64,000 nt of DNA from Marinobacter manganoxydans MnI7-9 (GTDB lineage: Bacteria; Pseudomonadota; Gammaproteobacteria; Pseudomonadales; Oleiphilaceae): the NCBI RefSeq assembly GCF_000235625.1, contig NZ_AGTR01000013.1, forward strand, positions 62,001-126,000. The letters run 5' to 3'. The position numbers and the translations under genes are program-made. How positions within the stretch are numbered: the first letter of the stretch is position 1; each line of letters begins with the position of its first letter. Positions 1-9,053 of the stretch are shown in pieces. The notes under the pieces are model-generated. The model was given only the letters and a program-made list of their open reading frames with translations, had not been told where the DNA came from and did no database searches.

Positions 1-834
1 GGTGTCCTCGTCTTCGTCCAGACCCGCCATACTCATCAGTGAGTGGTCCGCATCCTCCCGGATAACGTCAACCACGTCATCGATGGTGATCCGACCCAGC
101 AGGCGGCCCTCCTCGTTTACCACCGGCGCCGAGATCAGGTCGTAGCGTTCAAACAATGTCGCTACCTTGGTGTCGGAGAGGCTCACGGGAATGGGCTCGA
201 TGTCGGTATCCATGACTTCCCGCACGGTGGAGGCGGGGTTGGAGACCAGCATTTTCGTGATGGGCAGCATGCCAATGAAATCGTCCCGGCGGCTGACCAC
301 GATCAGGCTGTCGGTCATGGGTGGCAGGGTGCGGTGCCTGCGAAGGTAGCGGAGCACAACATCGATACTGATGTCCGGGCGCACCGTAATGGTGTCCGTG
401 TTCATCAGACCGCCGGCGGTGTCCTCCGGATAGGAGAGAACTTCCTCCACCCGTTGCCGGTCCTGCTCGTCCATGGTCTCCAGGACTTCCTGGATGACCG
501 TATCCGGCAGCTGCTGCAGCAGGTCGGCCAGGTCGTCTGACTCGAAATCCTCGATGATGTCCGCCAGTTCCTGAGCGTTCAGCTGGCTCAGGAAGTAGCC
601 TCGGATATCATCACTGAGATACTGGAGAACCTCGCCTTCGAGGTCTTTGTCCACCAGGTTCCACAGCAGGGCCCGCTGCCGGGGCGGTGAGGACTCCAGC
701 AAATGGGCAATATCACTGGGGCTCAGGCCACCGTTCAGGATGCGGGCAACCTGCTTCAGTGCGCCACTGTCCAGCGCTTCGCTCAGGGAACGAAGACGCT
801 GGCGGGCCTGGCTTTTTTCCAGAATATCGGTCAT
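1..834 (-). CDS. mgtE: Magnesium transporter MgtE, N-terminal part (runs off window)
   Basis: The 278 visible codons cover the cytoplasmic part of an MgtE-type Mg2+ channel. Residues about 1-130 form the alpha-superhelical N domain, rich in Leu/Asp/Glu repeats. The hallmark EDTAGGLMNTD follows near residue 135, and then a pair of CBS domains. The sequence stops at GLDEDEDT, just before the plug helix and the five membrane helices, so the truncation is the window edge and not a lesion. In the family the N and CBS domains sense cytosolic Mg2+ and close the pore. The ATG at 834 lies 9 nt after the stop of the HPr-like gene, so it is probably the distal gene of the rpoN/ptsN operon. Confidence 0.93.
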   Translation of the reverse strand, partial: MTDILEKSQARQRLRSLSEALDSGALKQVARILNGGLSPSDIAHLLESSPPRQRALLWNLVDKDLEGEVLQYLSDDIRGYFLSQLNAQELADIIEDFESDDLADLLQQLPDTVIQEVLETMDEQDRQRVEEVLSYPEDTAGGLMNTDTITVRPDISIDVVLRYLRRHRTLPPMTDSLIVVSRRDDFIGMLPITKMLVSNPASTVREVMDTDIEPIPVSLSDTKVATLFERYDLISAPVVNEEGRLLGRITIDDVVDVIREDADHSLMSMAGLDEDEDT

Positions 835-843
835 GTGTTTATT

Positions 844-1113
844 TTACTCACCCTCACCGAAATAGTCGTTAATCAGTTCCACCAATGCTTCGATGGCCTG
901 TTCCTCATCCGGTCCGTCGGCAATGAGCTCCACATCGGTTCCTTTGCTGGCGGCCAGCATCATCACCTGCATGATGTTCTTCGCGTCCACATCCCGGCCT
1001 TTGCCGCTGATACGCACGCTGCTGTCGTATTCCGATGCCGTGTTGACCAGCTTCGCAGTGGCGCGCGCATGCAGGCCCAGTTTGTTGATGATGGTAATGG
1101 GGCGGCGAATCAT
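844..1113 (-). CDS. npr: HPr-family phosphocarrier protein (NPr-like)
   Basis: An 89-residue HPr-fold protein. The phospho-accepting histidine is in GLHARATAKLV near residue 15, and the region around residue 46 reads DAKNIMQVMML, where classical HPr has its regulatory serine. In the nitrogen PTS this protein relays phosphate from enzyme I-Ntr to PtsN. The frame stays open upstream, but the ATG at 1113 gives the canonical length and N-terminus. It starts 7 nt after the rapZ stop in the order ptsN-rapZ-npr, as in other gammaproteobacteria. Enzyme I-Ntr (PtsP) is not in this window. It could be named ptsH, but the context favours the nitrogen-PTS role. Confidence 0.92.
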   Translation of the reverse strand: MIRRPITIINKLGLHARATAKLVNTASEYDSSVRISGKGRDVDAKNIMQVMMLAASKGTDVELIADGPDEEQAIEALVELINDYFGEGE

Positions 1114-1120
1114 GGCTTGA

Positions 1121-2005
1121 TCAGATCTCTTCCCGGGTCTGCAGGTGTGGCAGCTCGGTGTGCCGCACTTGCACATTGCTGTACCGTTGCCGGAAGTACT
1201 CACCCAACTGCTCGCACACATACACCGACCGGTGCTGGCCGCCGGTACAGCCAATGGAAATGGTCATATAGCTGCGGTTACTGTCTGCAAAGGAGGGCAG
1301 CCAGGTATCCAGAAATGATTTCAGGTCCTCGATCATCTTCCGGCTTGCCGGTTCTTTTTCCAGAAACTCGATAACCGGCTGATCCGTCCCGACATACTTG
1401 CGGAGGCTGGTATCCCAGTAGGGGTTGGGCAGGCAGCGGACATCGAAAACGTAGTCGGAATCCAGCGGCACGCCGTGTTTGAAGCCGAATGACTGAAACA
1501 GGAGAGCCAGTTCCTGATCTTTTCGACCGACCACGCGCTGCTTGACCATGTCCCGCAGCTCGTACATGGACATGCCGGTGGTATTTACGTAAAGATCGGA
1601 AAGCTTGGAGAGGGGCTCCAGCAGTTTCTTCTCGCTGGTAATGGCTTCCCGGAGAGAGGTCCTGTCGTCACTCAACGGATGCTTTCTGCGGGTGGCGTGA
1701 AAACGCTGCAGAAGCGACTGCTCGTCGGCGTCCAGGAAGATGATTTCAACGGTAACCCCGGTTTCCTGGAGGCGCCGGTAGATCTCCTCGAAATTGGCCA
1801 GCTCGCCGGAAAGGTTCCGCGCATCGATACTGACGGCCATCTTGCCCAGTCGACCAGGCCTGGTCTGGCTGGCGGCTTCCCGTGTGAGGGGGAAGAGCAG
1901 GCCAATAGGAAGATTGTCGATGCAATAAAACCCGAGGTCCTCCAGCACATGAAGTGCGGTACTCTTGCCCGAACCGGACCTGCCACTGACGATAATCAGC
2001 TTCAT
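1121..2005 (-). CDS. rapZ: RNase adapter protein RapZ (YvcJ family)
   Basis: A 294-residue P-loop protein with Walker A GRSGSGKST at residues about 8-16, then LEDLGFYCIDNLP, and the C-terminal block GCTGGQHRSVYVCEQL, which is diagnostic of the family. In E. coli RapZ binds the small RNA GlmZ and guides RNase E to it, linking amino-sugar supply to envelope synthesis. ATG 2005 was chosen because the protein then begins MKLIIVSGRSGSG like its homologues; an in-frame GTG sits two codons upstream and shares the same GGAGG ribosome site. It lies between ptsN and the HPr-like gene, the usual order. Confidence 0.95.
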   Translation of the reverse strand: MKLIIVSGRSGSGKSTALHVLEDLGFYCIDNLPIGLLFPLTREAASQTRPGRLGKMAVSIDARNLSGELANFEEIYRRLQETGVTVEIIFLDADEQSLLQRFHATRRKHPLSDDRTSLREAITSEKKLLEPLSKLSDLYVNTTGMSMYELRDMVKQRVVGRKDQELALLFQSFGFKHGVPLDSDYVFDVRCLPNPYWDTSLRKYVGTDQPVIEFLEKEPASRKMIEDLKSFLDTWLPSFADSNRSYMTISIGCTGGQHRSVYVCEQLGEYFRQRYSNVQVRHTELPHLQTREEI

Positions 2006-2033
2006 GACCACCTTACCTCCACTGCAGTGAATA

Positions 2034-2504
2034 TCAGCCGCCTGAGGCGGTCATGCGCTGGTACAGCGTGCTGGCGTCCTCGGATTGCCGGAGGCGATCA
2101 CAGAACGACCGCTCATTGAACTTTTCAGCCAGTTGGCTGAGCAGCTCCAGGTGTTCGCTCGTTGCTTCCTTCGGGACGATCAGGGCGAAAATCAGATCCA
2201 CCGGCTGATTGTCGATAGCATCGAATTCGACGCTTTCTTCCAGCGTCATCAGCACGCCCACCACGTGATCAAGTCCTTCCAGACGGCAGTGGGGAATGGC
2301 GATTCCCTGGCCAATGCCGGTGCTGCCCAGGCGCTCGCGGGAAATCAGGTTGTTGAAGAGCTGGGTCTCGCTGAGCGTGTTGTCCTGATGGTTTATCTGC
2401 TCGGCAATAAACTCCAGGGCCCGTTTCTTGCTGGACGCAGCTACCCTGCAGAGGGTGAGCTCCGGAGCAAGAATGTTCTCTATGGTCAGGGATGTGTCGC
2501 TCAT
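2034..2504 (-). CDS. ptsN: PTS IIA-like nitrogen-regulatory protein PtsN (EIIA-Ntr)
   Basis: 156 residues forming a complete EIIA-fructose/nitrogen domain. The phosphorylated histidine is in GIAIPHCRL near residue 73, preceded by the family motif RERLGSTGIGQG. In related bacteria PtsN is the last acceptor of the PtsP-NPr chain and controls potassium transport and sigma-54-linked metabolism by its phosphorylation state. A strong intrinsic terminator ends about 20 nt upstream of its ATG, leaving no room for a conventional promoter, so expression must come by read-through from hpf or from within hpf. The stop lies 28 nt from the rapZ start. Confidence 0.96.
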   Translation of the reverse strand: MSDTSLTIENILAPELTLCRVAASSKKRALEFIAEQINHQDNTLSETQLFNNLISRERLGSTGIGQGIAIPHCRLEGLDHVVGVLMTLEESVEFDAIDNQPVDLIFALIVPKEATSEHLELLSQLAEKFNERSFCDRLRQSEDASTLYQRMTASGG

Positions 2505-2524
2505 GGATCGACTGCGTTTCCGTT

Positions 2525-2560
2525 AAAAAAAAGGCTGCGACACGTTACTCATGTCGCAGC
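2525..2560 (-). terminator. Intrinsic terminator between hpf and ptsN
   Basis: On the minus strand a perfect 9-bp stem (GCTGCGACA paired with TGTCGCAGC) with a 9-nt loop is followed by a C and then eight T residues. It lies 31 nt after the hpf stop and 20 nt before the ptsN start. It should end or attenuate transcripts from rpoN-hpf before the ptsN-rapZ-npr-mgtE part. Confidence 0.85.
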
Positions 2561-2591
2561 TCGATTAGATGAATTGCATGAAAACAGTCAG

Positions 2592-2900
2592 TTAGCGAGA
2601 GCCGTTTCCGTGCATCCGGTCTACATTCTTTTCCTTGTGCTTGAGGATCTGACGGTCAAGCTTGTCGATCAGGGCATCGATGGCTGCGTACATATCCTCA
2701 TTTTCTGCCTTTGCGTGAATCTCACCACCAACCACATGCAACGTGGCTTCCGCAATCTGGCGCACCTTTTCCACTTCCAGGGTCACCTGGCAGTTACTGA
2801 TGTGGTCAAAGTGACGCTCGAGCTTCTCGAACTTCTCTGAAACATAATCCTTCAGTGCGGGAGTAAGTTCTACGTGATGGCCTGAAATATTGAGTTGCAT
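2592..2900 (-). CDS. hpf: Ribosome hibernation-promoting factor, short form
   Basis: 102 residues matching the sigma-54 modulation/ribosomal S30AE family over the full length, starting MQLNISGHHVELTPALKDYV and carrying the basic segment DRQILKHKEKN near the C-terminus. The short form lacks the dimerising tail of long HPF; in gammaproteobacteria such proteins bind the 30S decoding centre and help form inactive 100S ribosomes in stationary phase. It follows rpoN after about 100 nt, the conserved neighbourhood in which the gene was first named a sigma-54 modulator, and is followed by a strong terminator. Confidence 0.95.
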   Translation of the reverse strand: MQLNISGHHVELTPALKDYVSEKFEKLERHFDHISNCQVTLEVEKVRQIAEATLHVVGGEIHAKAENEDMYAAIDALIDKLDRQILKHKEKNVDRMHGNGSR

Positions 2901-3000
2901 AGGCGTCTCCTGTTGTCATCGTGCCGGCTCCCGGGAGCCGGTCTGGGTGCTGGCGCATTATGCGCCGGCGAATACGGTGTTGCGTCCCGGCCCCGGGTAT

Positions 3001-4521
3001 TCAGACCAGCCGCTTGCGCTCGTTGGACGGCGGAATGTGCATGGCCTCCCGGTACTTGGCAACGGTGCGTCGCGCAACCTTGATACCCTGTTCCCCTAGC
3101 ATGGCTGCAATTTTGCTGTCGCTCAACGGCTTTTTGGGCGTTTCCGCCGCAATCAGCTTCTTGATCATCGCGCGTATGGCCGTGGAGGAGCATTCTCCAC
3201 CCTCGTCAGTGCTGACATGGCTGGAGAAGAAGTACTTCAGCTCGAAAATGCCACGGGGGGTATGCATGTATTTCTGGGTGGTTACCCGTGAAATGGTCGA
3301 TTCATGCATCTCTACCGCCTGGGCGATGTCTGAAAGAATCAACGGTTTCATGGCTTCTTCACCGTGATCCAGGAATCCCTGCTGGTGCTCGACAATACGG
3401 GTCGCGACTTTCAGCAAGGTCTCATTGCGGCTCTGCAGGCTCTTGATGAACCACTTGGCCTCCTGCAACTGGTCGCGCAGGTAGGTGTTGTCTGCGCTGC
3501 TGTCCGCACGCCTTATAAGTGAAGCATAGCTGGCATTGACCCGGATGCGCGGTGCAATTTCAGGATTCAGCTCAACACGCCAGCGGCCATTGTGTTTGCG
3601 AACGATCACGTCCGGAATCACATAATCGGGTTCGGCCCGGTCAATGACATCGCCCGGCCGCGGATTCAGGCCGGTGATCAGCGCCAGGACATCCCGCAAC
3701 TGGTCTTCTTTCAGGCGGCTGCGGCGCAGCAACTGGGCGTAATCGCGGTTGCCCAGCAGGTTGATGTAATGGGTAATTACAAGGCGTGCCTGGGCCAGCC
3801 AGGGTGTTTCCGGCGGCAGCTGGTTGAGCTGGATCAGCAGGCATTCCTGTAGGTCCCGGGCAAACACGCCGGGCGGATCAAAGTGTTGCAGGCGGTGAAG
3901 CACGGCTTCCACTTCATCCAGTTCAAGGGGGTCTTCATCGTTCTCATCCAGCAGTCCGGCGTGGATTTCCTCCAGCGGGCTGGTGATATAGCCCCGTTCG
4001 TCCACTGCATCCATCAGGGCATGGGCAATGGCCTGGTCCCGTTCACTGAGGGGCGTCAGATTGAGCTGCCATTCCAGGTGATCCTGAAGCGTTTCGGTCG
4101 GGGAATTACGGGTTTCGAAATCGTGATCGTTTTCGTCGTCGTTGCGGGCTGCCGGCGCTGGTGCGGACTGGTAGATGTCGTCCCAGGCGGTATCAACCGG
4201 CAGATCGTCCGGAATGTTGTCAGGAATCTCGTTCTCCGAGGACCAGTCCGGGCCGTTCTCGGATTCATCCCAGTCGCTGGCCGGTTCCGGGGCAGCTTCA
4301 GCGGCGGACTCGGTGGCGTTGGCCTCGCGCTCGTCGTTTTCGCTGGCTGCGTCGGTCTGGTCATCGTCCTCGGAGGTCTCCAGCATGGGGTTGGATTCCA
4401 GTGCCTGCTGGATTTCCTGCTGGAGGTCGAGAGTGGAGAGCTGGAGAAGCCGGATCGCCTGTTGCAGCTGGGGCGTCATGGTCAGGCTTTGACCCAGCTT
4501 TAACTGTAAGGAGGCTTTCAT
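3001..4521 (-). CDS. rpoN: RNA polymerase sigma-54 factor RpoN
   Basis: 506 residues. Region I (about 1-50) is the glutamine/leucine-rich activator-interacting segment with [15 protein letters not shown]. Region II (about 55-130) is very acidic. It is followed by the core-binding domain, the helix-turn-helix around [14 protein letters not shown], and the perfect RpoN box [10 protein letters not shown] near the C-terminus that reads the -24 element. The ATG at 4521 gives the usual MKxxLQL start; a second ATG two codons upstream is possible. RpoN depends on AAA+ activators such as PilR, and a matching target promoter is found upstream of pilA in this window. It is preceded by lptB and followed by hpf. 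Confidence 0.97.
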   Translation of the reverse strand: MKASLQLKLGQSLTMTPQLQQAIRLLQLSTLDLQQEIQQALESNPMLETSEDDDQTDAASENDEREANATESAAEAAPEPASDWDESENGPDWSSENEIPDNIPDDLPVDTAWDDIYQSAPAPAARNDDENDHDFETRNSPTETLQDHLEWQLNLTPLSERDQAIAHALMDAVDERGYITSPLEEIHAGLLDENDEDPLELDEVEAVLHRLQHFDPPGVFARDLQECLLIQLNQLPPETPWLAQARLVITHYINLLGNRDYAQLLRRSRLKEDQLRDVLALITGLNPRPGDVIDRAEPDYVIPDVIVRKHNGRWRVELNPEIAPRIRVNASYASLIRRADSSADNTYLRDQLQEAKWFIKSLQSRNETLLKVATRIVEHQQGFLDHGEEAMKPLILSDIAQAVEMHESTISRVTTQKYMHTPRGIFELKYFFSSHVSTDEGGECSSTAIRAMIKKLIAAETPKKPLSDSKIAAMLGEQGIKVARRTVAKYREAMHIPPSNERKRLV

Positions 4522-4678
4522 AACCATGGTTCAGGATCCGTCACTCATCAGCGCGTTGTGTCATAAGTCGTGAAAAAATCTTTATATGCCGGTTACTTGC
4601 CGTGATTTTAATTTACCCTAGCAAGTTCTTTGCCGAGTTTACTTGCTACAGGTCATCAAAACAATCAGCCATTGGGTG

Positions 4679-5404
4679 TCAGAGTCTGAATTCGTCGCCG
4701 AGATAGACTTCCTTGACCTGCTGGTTGGCCAGGATGGCGTCGGCATTGCCGGAGGCGATGATGTGGCCGCCGGAAACAATGTAGGCATTCTCGCAGATGT
4801 CCAGGGTCTCACGCACGTTGTGGTCGGTGATCAAAACGCCAATGCCTTTGTCCCGAAGGTGCCGGATGATGTGTTTGATGTCACTGACGGATATGGGGTC
4901 CACACCGGCGAAGGGTTCATCCAGCAGGATAAAAGCCGGCTCCATGGCCAGTGCCCGGGCAATCTCCACCCGTCGGCGTTCACCGCCGGACAATGCCATG
5001 CCAACACTGTCCCGGATATGGGTGATGTGGAATTCTTCCAATAACCCCTCGAGCTTCTTCTCCCGCTCTGCCTTGCCCAGCCCCGGCCGGGTTTCGAGGA
5101 TGGCCATGATGTTGTCGCGTACGGACAGTTTGCGGAAGACCGAGGCTTCCTGGGGCAGGTAACCGATGCCCTGGCGGGCCCGACCATGCATGGGCAGGGG
5201 GGTGATATCCCGGCTGTCGATCGTGATCCGCCCGCGATCAGCGGGGACGAGCCCAACGATCATATAGAAGCAGGTGGTTTTCCCGGCACCGTTGGGACCA
5301 AGCAGCCCGACAATTTCCCCACTGCGGATTTCCAGGGAAACGTCGATCACCACTTTTTTCTGTTTGTAACTCTTTGCCAGGTTACTGGCTCTCAGAACTG
5401 CCAT
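4679..5404 (-). CDS. lptB: LPS export ATPase LptB
   Basis: 241 residues, a single ABC nucleotide-binding domain. Walker [10 protein letters not shown] lies near residue 36, the ABC signature [15 protein letters not shown] near 140, Walker [13 protein letters not shown] and the switch histidine in [10 protein letters not shown]. LptB powers LptFG in the inner membrane, extracting LPS and pushing it along the LptC-LptA bridge. Its start overlaps the end of lptA by 23 nt, so the two are translationally coupled. lptF and lptG are not in the window, which is normal because they lie elsewhere in gammaproteobacteria. Confidence 0.97.
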   Translation of the reverse strand: MAVLRASNLAKSYKQKKVVIDVSLEIRSGEIVGLLGPNGAGKTTCFYMIVGLVPADRGRITIDSRDITPLPMHGRARQGIGYLPQEASVFRKLSVRDNIMAILETRPGLGKAEREKKLEGLLEEFHITHIRDSVGMALSGGERRRVEIARALAMEPAFILLDEPFAGVDPISVSDIKHIIRHLRDKGIGVLITDHNVRETLDICENAYIVSGGHIIASGNADAILANQQVKEVYLGDEFRL

Positions 5405-5936
5405 CGGATCCCTGTCTGTCTGTACTGCGTGGCTGAATCACCATCTCTACCCGGCCGCTGCCCTCGCCGGTGTCTGCGCCGCCCTCAGCGGTGACAACCC
5501 GGCCGACGGTATCATAATGAATGACATCACCCCGGAACAGGTTGCCATTCTGCTCGATGACTGCTTCCCGTTCAAAGGTCAGCTGGCTGTCGGTGGCAGA
5601 CCAGGTAATGTTCAGGGCACGGGCATCGGTTTCGCCTTCCCCCTCGCGCGCCGGTTGACGGTATATAGCGGGCGTACCAGAGGCTTCGATCCGGCTCAGG
5701 CCGTCCTCGGTCCGGTACAGGACGACCCGCTCGGCAGTCAGGCGGGTATTGCCCTGCTCAAGTTCCACAGCGCCGGTGTAGGTGGCAATGCCCTGGCCGT
5801 CATCCAGGCGGGCGGTATCTGCGGTGACCTTGATAGGAGTGTCAGAATCAAGGTCAAATGCAGCCGCCGGGCCGATCATCACGACCGTTAGCAGGGCAGC
5901 CATCAGGCGCCGGTATCGGTTAGTTTCCGGTTTCAT
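5382..5936 (-). CDS. lptA: LPS transport periplasmic protein LptA
   Basis: 184 residues with a Sec signal peptide (basic [10 protein letters not shown], hydrophobic core, cleavage near AAA-FDLD at about residue 27). An OstA/LptA beta-jellyroll domain covers roughly residues 35-160, where polymerising LptA forms the periplasmic bridge that carries LPS to the outer membrane. The C-terminal tail is polar and likely disordered. It overlaps lptC by 17 nt at its start and lptB by 23 nt at its end, indicating a tightly coupled lptCAB unit. Confidence 0.95.
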   Translation of the reverse strand: MKPETNRYRRLMAALLTVVMIGPAAAFDLDSDTPIKVTADTARLDDGQGIATYTGAVELEQGNTRLTAERVVLYRTEDGLSRIEASGTPAIYRQPAREGEGETDARALNITWSATDSQLTFEREAVIEQNGNLFRGDVIHYDTVGRVVTAEGGADTGEGSGRVEMVIQPRSTDRQGSDGSSESQ

Positions 5937-6504
5937 AGAGTCCTTCCACCTGGGAGTTCAGTTCCAGAATTCGTTCGTCTATCCACGCTTTCATGCCCGT
6001 GGCCCGGGTTATGCCGGTAACATCACGTATTTCTACGGGCGCGTCTGTATATACCATGCCCCGGTCGTTATCCAGGGTCAGGCTTGATGTTGTCAGGACG
6101 GCGTCCCGTTCGCCAATCGTGCGCTGAACCCGGACATTGTCCGTCAGGTACACCAGATTCTGGTTTTGCAGCAAGCTGCCATTGTCGGCCTCGACAATCC
6201 ACGGCAGGGCCTCCTGGTCCCCGTACAGCTCGGCCCGGGGAGATTCCATGGTGGCCAGGTTGCCTTCCTCGAACTGCTCAATTCGGGGGCTGGAAAACCG
6301 GATCTTGAGATTGCCCGCTTCATCGAAGGAGGTGTACTGACCATTCACCACGAAACCGTCTGGTTCGGCGTCTCCCCGTAGGGCCGCTGCCTCGTCATCA
6401 ATCACAGGGGGTTCATCGCTGCGCCAGAGCAGGAATACGGCTGCCACCACGGTAGCAGCCAGTGCCAGTGCTCGCAGCCAGGGTCTGTCCAGCAGCCAGT
6501 TCAT
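5920..6504 (-). CDS. lptC: LPS export system protein LptC
   Basis: 194 residues: one N-terminal membrane helix (about 9-28, LRALALAATVVAAVFLL) followed by a periplasmic LptC beta-jellyroll domain. It anchors the LPS bridge between LptBFG and LptA. Sequence conservation in the family is low, so the call rests on length, the single anchor, the beta-rich periplasmic part and its place between kdsC and lptA. Its ATG shares the 4-nt ATGA overlap with the kdsC stop. Confidence 0.93.
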   Translation of the reverse strand: MNWLLDRPWLRALALAATVVAAVFLLWRSDEPPVIDDEAAALRGDAEPDGFVVNGQYTSFDEAGNLKIRFSSPRIEQFEEGNLATMESPRAELYGDQEALPWIVEADNGSLLQNQNLVYLTDNVRVQRTIGERDAVLTTSSLTLDNDRGMVYTDAPVEIRDVTGITRATGMKAWIDERILELNSQVEGLYETGN

Positions 6505-7049
6505 GCCTCGGGCTCCAGATAGGGGGCAAGTGCTGCGTCAAGCCTGCCATGGGCCGTCAGCAGCAAGTCGCAGGCTTCGCGGACCGCCCCTTCGCCGCCC
6601 CGGGCAATGGTGCAGTAGTCGGCATGCTGCTGCACCAGCCAGTAACCGTTGGGCACGGTGATGCCCAGTCCGGCGAACCTCAGTGCCGGGAGATCTGGCA
6701 GATCGTCCCCCATGTATGCGATGGCCTCGGGGCTGATATCCATGGTGCTGACCAGTTCCTGAAGGGCTACCTTCTTGTCCTCTCGCCCCTGCATCAGGTG
6801 GGGAATGCCAAGATCCCGCATGCGCTTCTCGGTCAGGGGGGACTTTCGTCCGGTGATCACGGCCACGGTAATCCCGGCTGCCATCAGTTGTTTCAAACCC
6901 AGGCCATCCAGAATGTTAAAAGCCTTGAGCTCATCACCAGTGGCGCTGAAATAAAGTTTACCGTCGCTCATGATGCCGTCGACATCCAGTGCGATCAGGC
7001 GGATCTTTACGGCCTTTGCCAACAGCGAATCCGGCCATTGGTGCTTCAT
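6501..7049 (-). CDS. kdsC: 3-deoxy-D-manno-octulosonate 8-phosphate phosphatase KdsC
   Basis: 182 residues of the HAD superfamily, C0 type without a cap. Motif I is LDVDGIMSDG (nucleophile and acid/base aspartates), motif II VITGRKS, and motif IV YMGDDLPDLPAL. It removes the 8-phosphate from Kdo-8-P to give Kdo for the LPS inner core. ATG 7049 was chosen over upstream frames because of the GAGGAG ribosome site nine bases before it and the canonical length. Together with kdsD it supplies Kdo; the order kdsD-kdsC-lptC-lptA-lptB is conserved in gammaproteobacteria. Confidence 0.96.
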   Translation of the reverse strand: MKHQWPDSLLAKAVKIRLIALDVDGIMSDGKLYFSATGDELKAFNILDGLGLKQLMAAGITVAVITGRKSPLTEKRMRDLGIPHLMQGREDKKVALQELVSTMDISPEAIAYMGDDLPDLPALRFAGLGITVPNGYWLVQQHADYCTIARGGEGAVREACDLLLTAHGRLDAALAPYLEPEA

Positions 7050-7071
7050 ATCAAACAGCTCCTCATAGCCC

Positions 7072-8052
7072 CTAGATAACGCCGGCACGCAGCAGGTCGT
7101 GCATATTGATGGCGCCAATCAGACCACCCTGGTCGTCGGTAACGGGGAGGGCGTTGATCTTCATCTCCTCCATTATGTTCAGCGCTTCCGCCGCCAGATG
7201 ATCGGCCTGGATCGTTTTACCATGCCGGGTCATGACCTCGTTGATGGGCGTATTGTGAATGTCCACCGATCGATCCAGAGTCCGTCGAAGGTCACCGTCC
7301 GTAAATATTCCGGTAAGAGTGCCTTTATCATTGACGACGGTGGTCATACCGAGACCCTTTCGGGACATCTCAAGAAGAGCACCGCTCAAGGGGGTATCCT
7401 CGTTGACGACTGGAATCTGATCACCGCTGTGCATGATGTCGGAGACCCTGAGCAGCAGCCGACGCCCGAGGCTGCCGCCGGGGTGAGAGATAGCGAAATC
7501 CTCGGCACTGAAGCCCCGGGCCTCAAGGAGTGCAACGGCGAGGGCATCGCCCATCACCAGGGTGGCCGTTGTGGAGGAGGTGGGCGCCAAACCCAGTGGG
7601 CAGGCTTCCACCATAACGCTGACGTCCAGATTGGCGACGGCTTCCCGGGCCAGTGTGGAGCTGGCATTGCCGGTCATGCTGATCAGCGGAGCGCCCATGC
7701 GTTTGATCAACGGCAGAATGGTGACCACCTCGCTGGTGTTGCCGCTGTTGGAAATGGCGATGACCACATCCTGGGAGGTGATCATACCCATGTCACCGTG
7801 GCTTGCCTCGCCCGGGTGCACGAAAAACGATGGCGTTCCAGTGCTGGCCAGGGTGGCGGCAATTTTGTTGCCAATGTGGCCGGATTTTCCCATGCCGGTC
7901 ACAACCACGCGGCCCTTGCAGTTCATGATAACTTCGCAGGCCCGCGTGAACTGGTCGTCGATTCGGCCTTCAAGGGCATCAATGGCGTCGCGCTCAATGC
8001 GGATGGCGCGGATGGCAGAAGATCGGAAATCGCTGGGAGTCTGTTCGGTCAT
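7072..8052 (-). CDS. kdsD: D-arabinose 5-phosphate isomerase KdsD
   Basis: 326 residues. A SIS sugar-isomerase domain (about 30-175) contains GMGKSGHIGNKIAATLASTG and the catalytic histidine region HPGEASHGDMGM; two CBS domains follow (about 205-325). The enzyme converts ribulose-5-P to arabinose-5-P, the first committed step to Kdo. ATG 8052 gives the normal length; the open frame continues 35 codons upstream without family similarity. It is divergent from mlaF and heads the long minus-strand operon. Confidence 0.96.
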   Translation of the reverse strand: MTEQTPSDFRSSAIRAIRIERDAIDALEGRIDDQFTRACEVIMNCKGRVVVTGMGKSGHIGNKIAATLASTGTPSFFVHPGEASHGDMGMITSQDVVIAISNSGNTSEVVTILPLIKRMGAPLISMTGNASSTLAREAVANLDVSVMVEACPLGLAPTSSTTATLVMGDALAVALLEARGFSAEDFAISHPGGSLGRRLLLRVSDIMHSGDQIPVVNEDTPLSGALLEMSRKGLGMTTVVNDKGTLTGIFTDGDLRRTLDRSVDIHNTPINEVMTRHGKTIQADHLAAEALNIMEEMKINALPVTDDQGGLIGAINMHDLLRAGVI

Positions 8053-8186
8053 CGGGCTTTGGGCCTGGCTGTCGGGACGTTGTAAATGTTGGGCAGAGTA
8101 TACCATTTTCACCCGGCAACGATGCCCGGTTACCGAAAGTTCAGTCAAACTGATCATTGCTATCAGTACATTTTGGGCACTTTGGA

Positions 8187-8215
8187 TTGAGCTTGCGCGC
8201 TCCTTGGCATAATGT
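8187..8215 (+). promoter_or_regulatory. Possible sigma-70 promoter for mlaFEDCB
   Basis: TTGAGC at 8187-8192 and an AT-rich TAATGT at 8210-8215 are separated by 17 nt; CATAAT at 8208-8213 is an alternative -10 with a short spacer. The element lies about 25 nt upstream of the mlaF start in the divergent region with kdsD. It was assigned by eye only. Confidence 0.35.
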
Positions 8216-8240
8216 AGCCCCTCTTTGAAAGGTAAGGACT

Positions 8241-9053
8241 ATGAATTCACCGGCTTACATATCGCTCAAGGACGTCGTGTTCTCCCGCTCAGGGCGCCGT
8301 ATCTTCGACGGTGTCAGCCTGGACATCCCCCGCGGAAAAATCACCGCCATCATGGGGCCCAGCGGAACCGGGAAAACCACGCTGCTTCGCCTTATTGGCG
8401 GCCAGCTCAGGCCGGATTCGGGCAGTGTTGTGGTGGACGGCCATGAAGTGCCGAAGCTCAAGCGCAAAGCCCTCTACAGCCTTCGGGAAAAGATGGGCAT
8501 GCTGTTCCAGAGTGGGGCGCTGTTCACCGATCTGAGCGTGTTCGAGAACGTGGCCTTCCCGTTGCGGGTGCACACAAAGCTGCCGGAAGACATGATTCGT
8601 GATGTCGTGCTAATGAAGCTTGAAGCCGTCGGATTGCGAGGCGCACGCCAACTGATGCCGTCGGAACTGTCCGGAGGTATGACCCGCCGGGTTGCTCTTG
8701 CCCGAAGTATTGCCCTGGATCCCGAGCTGATCATGTACGACGAGCCGTTCGCCGGCCAGGACCCGATTGCCATGGGCGTTCTGGTAAAGCTGATCCGCGA
8801 TCTGAACAGCTCCATGGGGCTGACCAGCGTTCTGGTCTCCCACGATGTGCCCGAATCCCTGAGCATCTGCCATTACGCCTGCATTATTTCTGATGGCAAG
8901 GTAATCGGTGAGGGCACACCGGAGGAGCTCCGGGCGCATCCTTCCGGGAAGGTCCAGCAATTTTTGCAGGGGCAGCCGGATGGCCCGGTGCCGTTCCATT
9001 ATCCGGCCGAAGGCGCCGCCAGTGACTTCGGCCTGTCGGGAGGTGCCTCTTGA
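8241..9053 (+). CDS. mlaF: Phospholipid ABC transporter ATP-binding protein MlaF
   Basis: 270 residues, one ABC ATPase domain: Walker [10 protein letters not shown] near residue 39, signature [16 protein letters not shown], Walker [14 protein letters not shown] and switch histidine in LVSHDVPES. MlaF drives the MlaFEDB complex that moves phospholipids between the membranes and keeps the outer leaflet asymmetric. The C-terminal tail after about residue 240 is less conserved and probably wraps around the partner ATPase, as in E. coli MlaF. It is the first gene of mlaFEDCB and its stop overlaps the TTG start of mlaE. Confidence 0.97.
   Translation: MNSPAYISLKDVVFSRSGRRIFDGVSLDIPRGKITAIMGPSGTGKTTLLRLIGGQLRPDSGSVVVDGHEVPKLKRKALYSLREKMGMLFQSGALFTDLSVFENVAFPLRVHTKLPEDMIRDVVLMKLEAVGLRGARQLMPSELSGGMTRRVALARSIALDPELIMYDEPFAGQDPIAMGVLVKLIRDLNSSMGLTSVLVSHDVPESLSICHYACIISDGKVIGEGTPEELRAHPSGKVQQFLQGQPDGPVPFHYPAEGAASDFGLSGGAS

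Noticed and set aside
835-843. M-box or other Mg2+ riboswitch before mgtE
   Set aside because: Only 9 nt separate mgtE from the upstream HPr-like gene, so there is no leader to hold one.
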